From Sphingomonas bacterium (lineage in GTDB: Bacteria > Pseudomonadota > Alphaproteobacteria > Sphingomonadales > Sphingomonadaceae), in the NCBI RefSeq assembly GCF_028292965.1, contig NZ_JAQGLG010000205.1:1-51758 (forward strand): 51,758 nucleotides of DNA, in the 5' to 3' direction. A program made the position numbers and the translations under genes. Positions within the stretch are counted from its first letter, which is position 1. Every line of letters begins with the position of its first letter. Below are positions 50,114 to 51,758 of this stretch, one piece after another. Under the pieces are notes generated by a model. It saw nothing but the letters and a program-made list of their open reading frames with translations, was not told the origin of the DNA and ran no database searches.

Positions 50114-51520
50114 GTGGCGGGTTTCGGTGTCGATGATGCGTTGAGCGGGGGTGCCGTGGCCAAGGCTTGGGCTACGGTGCGGACGCATCTGCGCGAATCG
50201 GCTGGCACGCGGCTGTTCGACCAGTGGCTCAAGCCGATGGAACTCGTCGCCGGCAGTGATGTCGAATCGATCCGCCTGGCGTTGCCGTCCGCGTTCATGA
50301 CCAACTGGGTCCGCAATCACTATGCCGACCGGCTGCTGCAGGAATTCCGCGGCATCCTGCCGGGGGTGACCAGCGTCGCGATCGAAACGCGGAGCGCGGC
50401 GCCCGCGCCCAAGGTGCTGAGCGTCGAGGCGCCTGCTGCTGTCGCTCCGGCGCCCCGGGCCGCGACCGCAAAGGCGCCGCCCGCCTTCGACACGCGCTTC
50501 ACCTTCGACCATTTTGTCGTCGATCATTCCAATCGCGTCGCGTTCAACGCGGCGAAGGCGCTCGCCGAGCCCGGCAAGCCGCGCTTCAGCCCGCTGTTTC
50601 TTCACAGCGGCACGGGGCAGGGCAAGACCCATCTGATGCACGCGATCGGCGCGGCCTATCTCGCCGCGGTGCCCGATGCCAATGTCATCATGATGTCGGC
50701 CGAGCGCTTCATGTTCGAATTCGTCCAGGCGGTCCGCGCCCGTGCGCAACGCCAGAGCGACCAGGACACCCACGCCTTCAAGACCCGCCTGCGCGCCGCC
50801 GATCTGCTGATGATCGACGACCTGCAGTTCATCGCCGGCAAGGATTCGACCCAGGAAGAATTCTTCCACACGATCAACGAGGTGATGGCCTCGGGCAAGC
50901 GTCTGGTGATCAGCGCCGACCGCTGCCCGCAGGGGCTGGACGGGGTCGAGGCGCGGATCGTGTCGCGGCTGTCGGTCGGCCTCGTCGCCGACATCAAGGC
51001 ACCCGACCTCGCGCTGCGCCGCGCGGTGCTCGATCGCAAGTTGGCCGATTTGCCCGATGTCAGTGTGCCCGAGGAAGTGCTCGACATACTCGCCTCGCGC
51101 ATCACCGTCAGCATTCGCGATCTTGAAGGCGCGCTCAACCGCGTCATCGCCTATGCCCAGTTGACCGGTGAGACGATCACGCTCGATTTCGCCATCGCCA
51201 CCTTGGGTGACGCGCTACGCGGCGCCGAGCGCCGCGTGACGATCGACGAGATTCAGAAGGCGGTGTCGACCCATTTTGCCCTGAAGCCGGTCGACCTCAT
51301 CTCGGCACGTCGTGCGGTGGTGGTGGCCCGGCCGCGCCAGATCGCGATGTACCTCGCCAAGCGCCTGACGACGCGCTCGCTGCCCGAGATCGGCCGTAAG
51401 TTCGGCGGCCGCGACCATTCGACCGTGATCCACGCGGTGCGCCGCATCGAGGAATTGCGCGATACGGATCGCGAACTCGACGGCGCGGTCAGGACGTTGC
51501 TGCGCGAGCTTGAAGGCTGA
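50114..51520 (+). CDS. dnaA: Chromosomal replication initiator protein DnaA
   Basis: 468 residues, GTG start after gagagggatgag. Domain I is AWATVRTHLRESAGTRLFDQWLKPM; a variable Ala/Pro linker spans about 95-120; the AAA+ core starts FTFDHFVVDHSNRVAFNAA with Walker A SGTGQGKTH and Walker B LLMIDDLQFIAGK; domain IV carries the DnaA-box signature GRDHSTVIHAVRRIE. It binds DnaA boxes and opens the origin. The Walker A reads SGTGQGKTH where many DnaA proteins have GGxGLGKTH, a conservative difference that keeps GKT. No dnaN follows; the next ORF is an antitoxin. Confidence 0.97.
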   Translation: MAGFGVDDALSGGAVAKAWATVRTHLRESAGTRLFDQWLKPMELVAGSDVESIRLALPSAFMTNWVRNHYADRLLQEFRGILPGVTSVAIETRSAAPAPKVLSVEAPAAVAPAPRAATAKAPPAFDTRFTFDHFVVDHSNRVAFNAAKALAEPGKPRFSPLFLHSGTGQGKTHLMHAIGAAYLAAVPDANVIMMSAERFMFEFVQAVRARAQRQSDQDTHAFKTRLRAADLLMIDDLQFIAGKDSTQEEFFHTINEVMASGKRLVISADRCPQGLDGVEARIVSRLSVGLVADIKAPDLALRRAVLDRKLADLPDVSVPEEVLDILASRITVSIRDLEGALNRVIAYAQLTGETITLDFAIATLGDALRGAERRVTIDEIQKAVSTHFALKPVDLISARRAVVVARPRQIAMYLAKRLTTRSLPEIGRKFGGRDHSTVIHAVRRIEELRDTDRELDGAVRTLLRELEG

Positions 51521-51525
51521 GACAC

Positions 51526-51554
51526 TTGCGGCTGATGGGCCGAAGATATACATT
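51526..51554 (+). promoter_or_regulatory. Likely promoter of the antitoxin gene
   Basis: ttgcgg (51526-51531), 17-base spacer, tacatt (51549-51554). The -10 box overlaps the left arm of the palindrome at 51545-51570, as expected for an autorepressed promoter. Confidence 0.45.
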
Positions 51555-51570
51555 GCTTTCGTTGTATATC
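51545..51570. promoter_or_regulatory. Palindromic operator upstream of antitoxin
   Basis: gatataca (51545-51552) and tgtatatc (51563-51570) are exact inverted copies around a ten-base spacer, 13 bases before the antitoxin ATG. AbrB/MazE-type antitoxins bind such sites and repress their own operon. Confidence 0.75.
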
Positions 51571-51583
51571 TTGGGAGCGTGCG

Positions 51584-51758
51584 ATGCAGATCGCGAGATG
51601 GGGTAACAGCCTTGCCGTGCGGCTGCCCAAGGCGCTGGTCGATCGCCTGGGCCTCAAGGAAGGCGATGATATCGAATTGCGCGCCGTCGAGGGCGACGCG
51701 CTGGAAATCGCCCGCACCGTCACCCGGGAACAGGCGCTGGAACGACTACGCTCATTCC
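51584..51758 (+). CDS. AbrB/MazE-family antitoxin, 5' part (runs off the window)
   Basis: 58 residues are visible from ATG 51584, which follows a gggag ribosome site. MQIARWGNSLAVRLPKALVDRLGLKEGDDIEL is the swapped-hairpin DNA-binding fold of AbrB/MazE/VapB antitoxins; the tail (TREQALERLRSF) would continue into the toxin-binding part. The frame is open at the window edge. Such genes are normally followed by a PIN-domain (VapC) or MazF toxin, which would lie outside. The absence from the ORF track is due only to the missing stop. Confidence 0.85.
   Translation, partial: MQIARWGNSLAVRLPKALVDRLGLKEGDDIELRAVEGDALEIARTVTREQALERLRSF

Overview
The window reads as a chromosomal segment of a high-GC alphaproteobacterium of the Sphingomonas type. 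The right end carries the gene neighbourhood moeB/thiF - dut - coaB/coaC - ubiB - ubiE - mutM - rpsT - dnaA, an order I associate with Sphingomonadales. The left and centre hold a sphingan-like exopolysaccharide (EPS) locus. Gene density is high, and many neighbours are coupled by 4-base ATGA/GTGA/TTGA stop-start overlaps.

Layout. (1) 1-2745: sugar-nucleotide genes, with the 3' part of galU followed by rmlA and rmlB, each apparently broken by one missing base. (2) 2746-4915: palindromic repeats, two small membrane-protein ORFs facing away from each other around a perfect hairpin, a secreted FecR-like protein and a PPP-family phosphatase. (3) 5244-10915: export and assembly block, with a short Wza/GumB-type outer-membrane lipoprotein, a fused Wzc-type co-polymerase/BY-kinase with a (Tyr-Gly)8 tail, an unknown TPR-like protein and an O-antigen ligase/polymerase-family protein. 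(4) 11008-16180: GDP-fucose genes (gmd, fcl), a UDP-glucuronate decarboxylase-like gene, a Gfo/Idh/MocA oxidoreductase and an SDR. (5) 16189-28660: Wzx-like flippase, GT2, a sugar C-methyltransferase with an SDR, an aldo/keto reductase plus GMC oxidoreductase pair on the minus strand, three GT4-like glycosyltransferases, a hexapeptide acyltransferase and a NUDIX hydrolase. (6) 28669-37601: a second assembly block with more glycosyltransferases, a low-GC Wzy-like polymerase, acyltransferases, a low-GC GT14 enzyme and a methyltransferase. (7) 37605-42520, minus strand: polyprenyl glycosylphosphotransferase (primer), UDP-glucuronate 4-epimerase-like, wecC and wecB. (8) 42555-51758: housekeeping genes ending in dnaA, then the start of an antitoxin gene with a palindromic operator.

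How it works together (inference from families). The primer transferase on the minus strand loads the first sugar phosphate onto undecaprenyl phosphate. About eight glycosyltransferases extend the unit with sugars such as fucose or another 6-deoxyhexose, xylose, galacturonate, N-acetylmannosaminuronate and probably a C-methyl-branched sugar. Acyltransferases and methyltransferases decorate it, Wzx flips it, a Wzy-type enzyme polymerises it, and the Wzc and Wza homologues control length and export. The number of decorating enzymes and the two low-GC islets suggest a mosaic, strain-specific polymer. I saw no rRNA or tRNA gene, CRISPR array, transposase or integrase. Everything here comes from reading the sequence and the supplied ORF translations; no database search was run.
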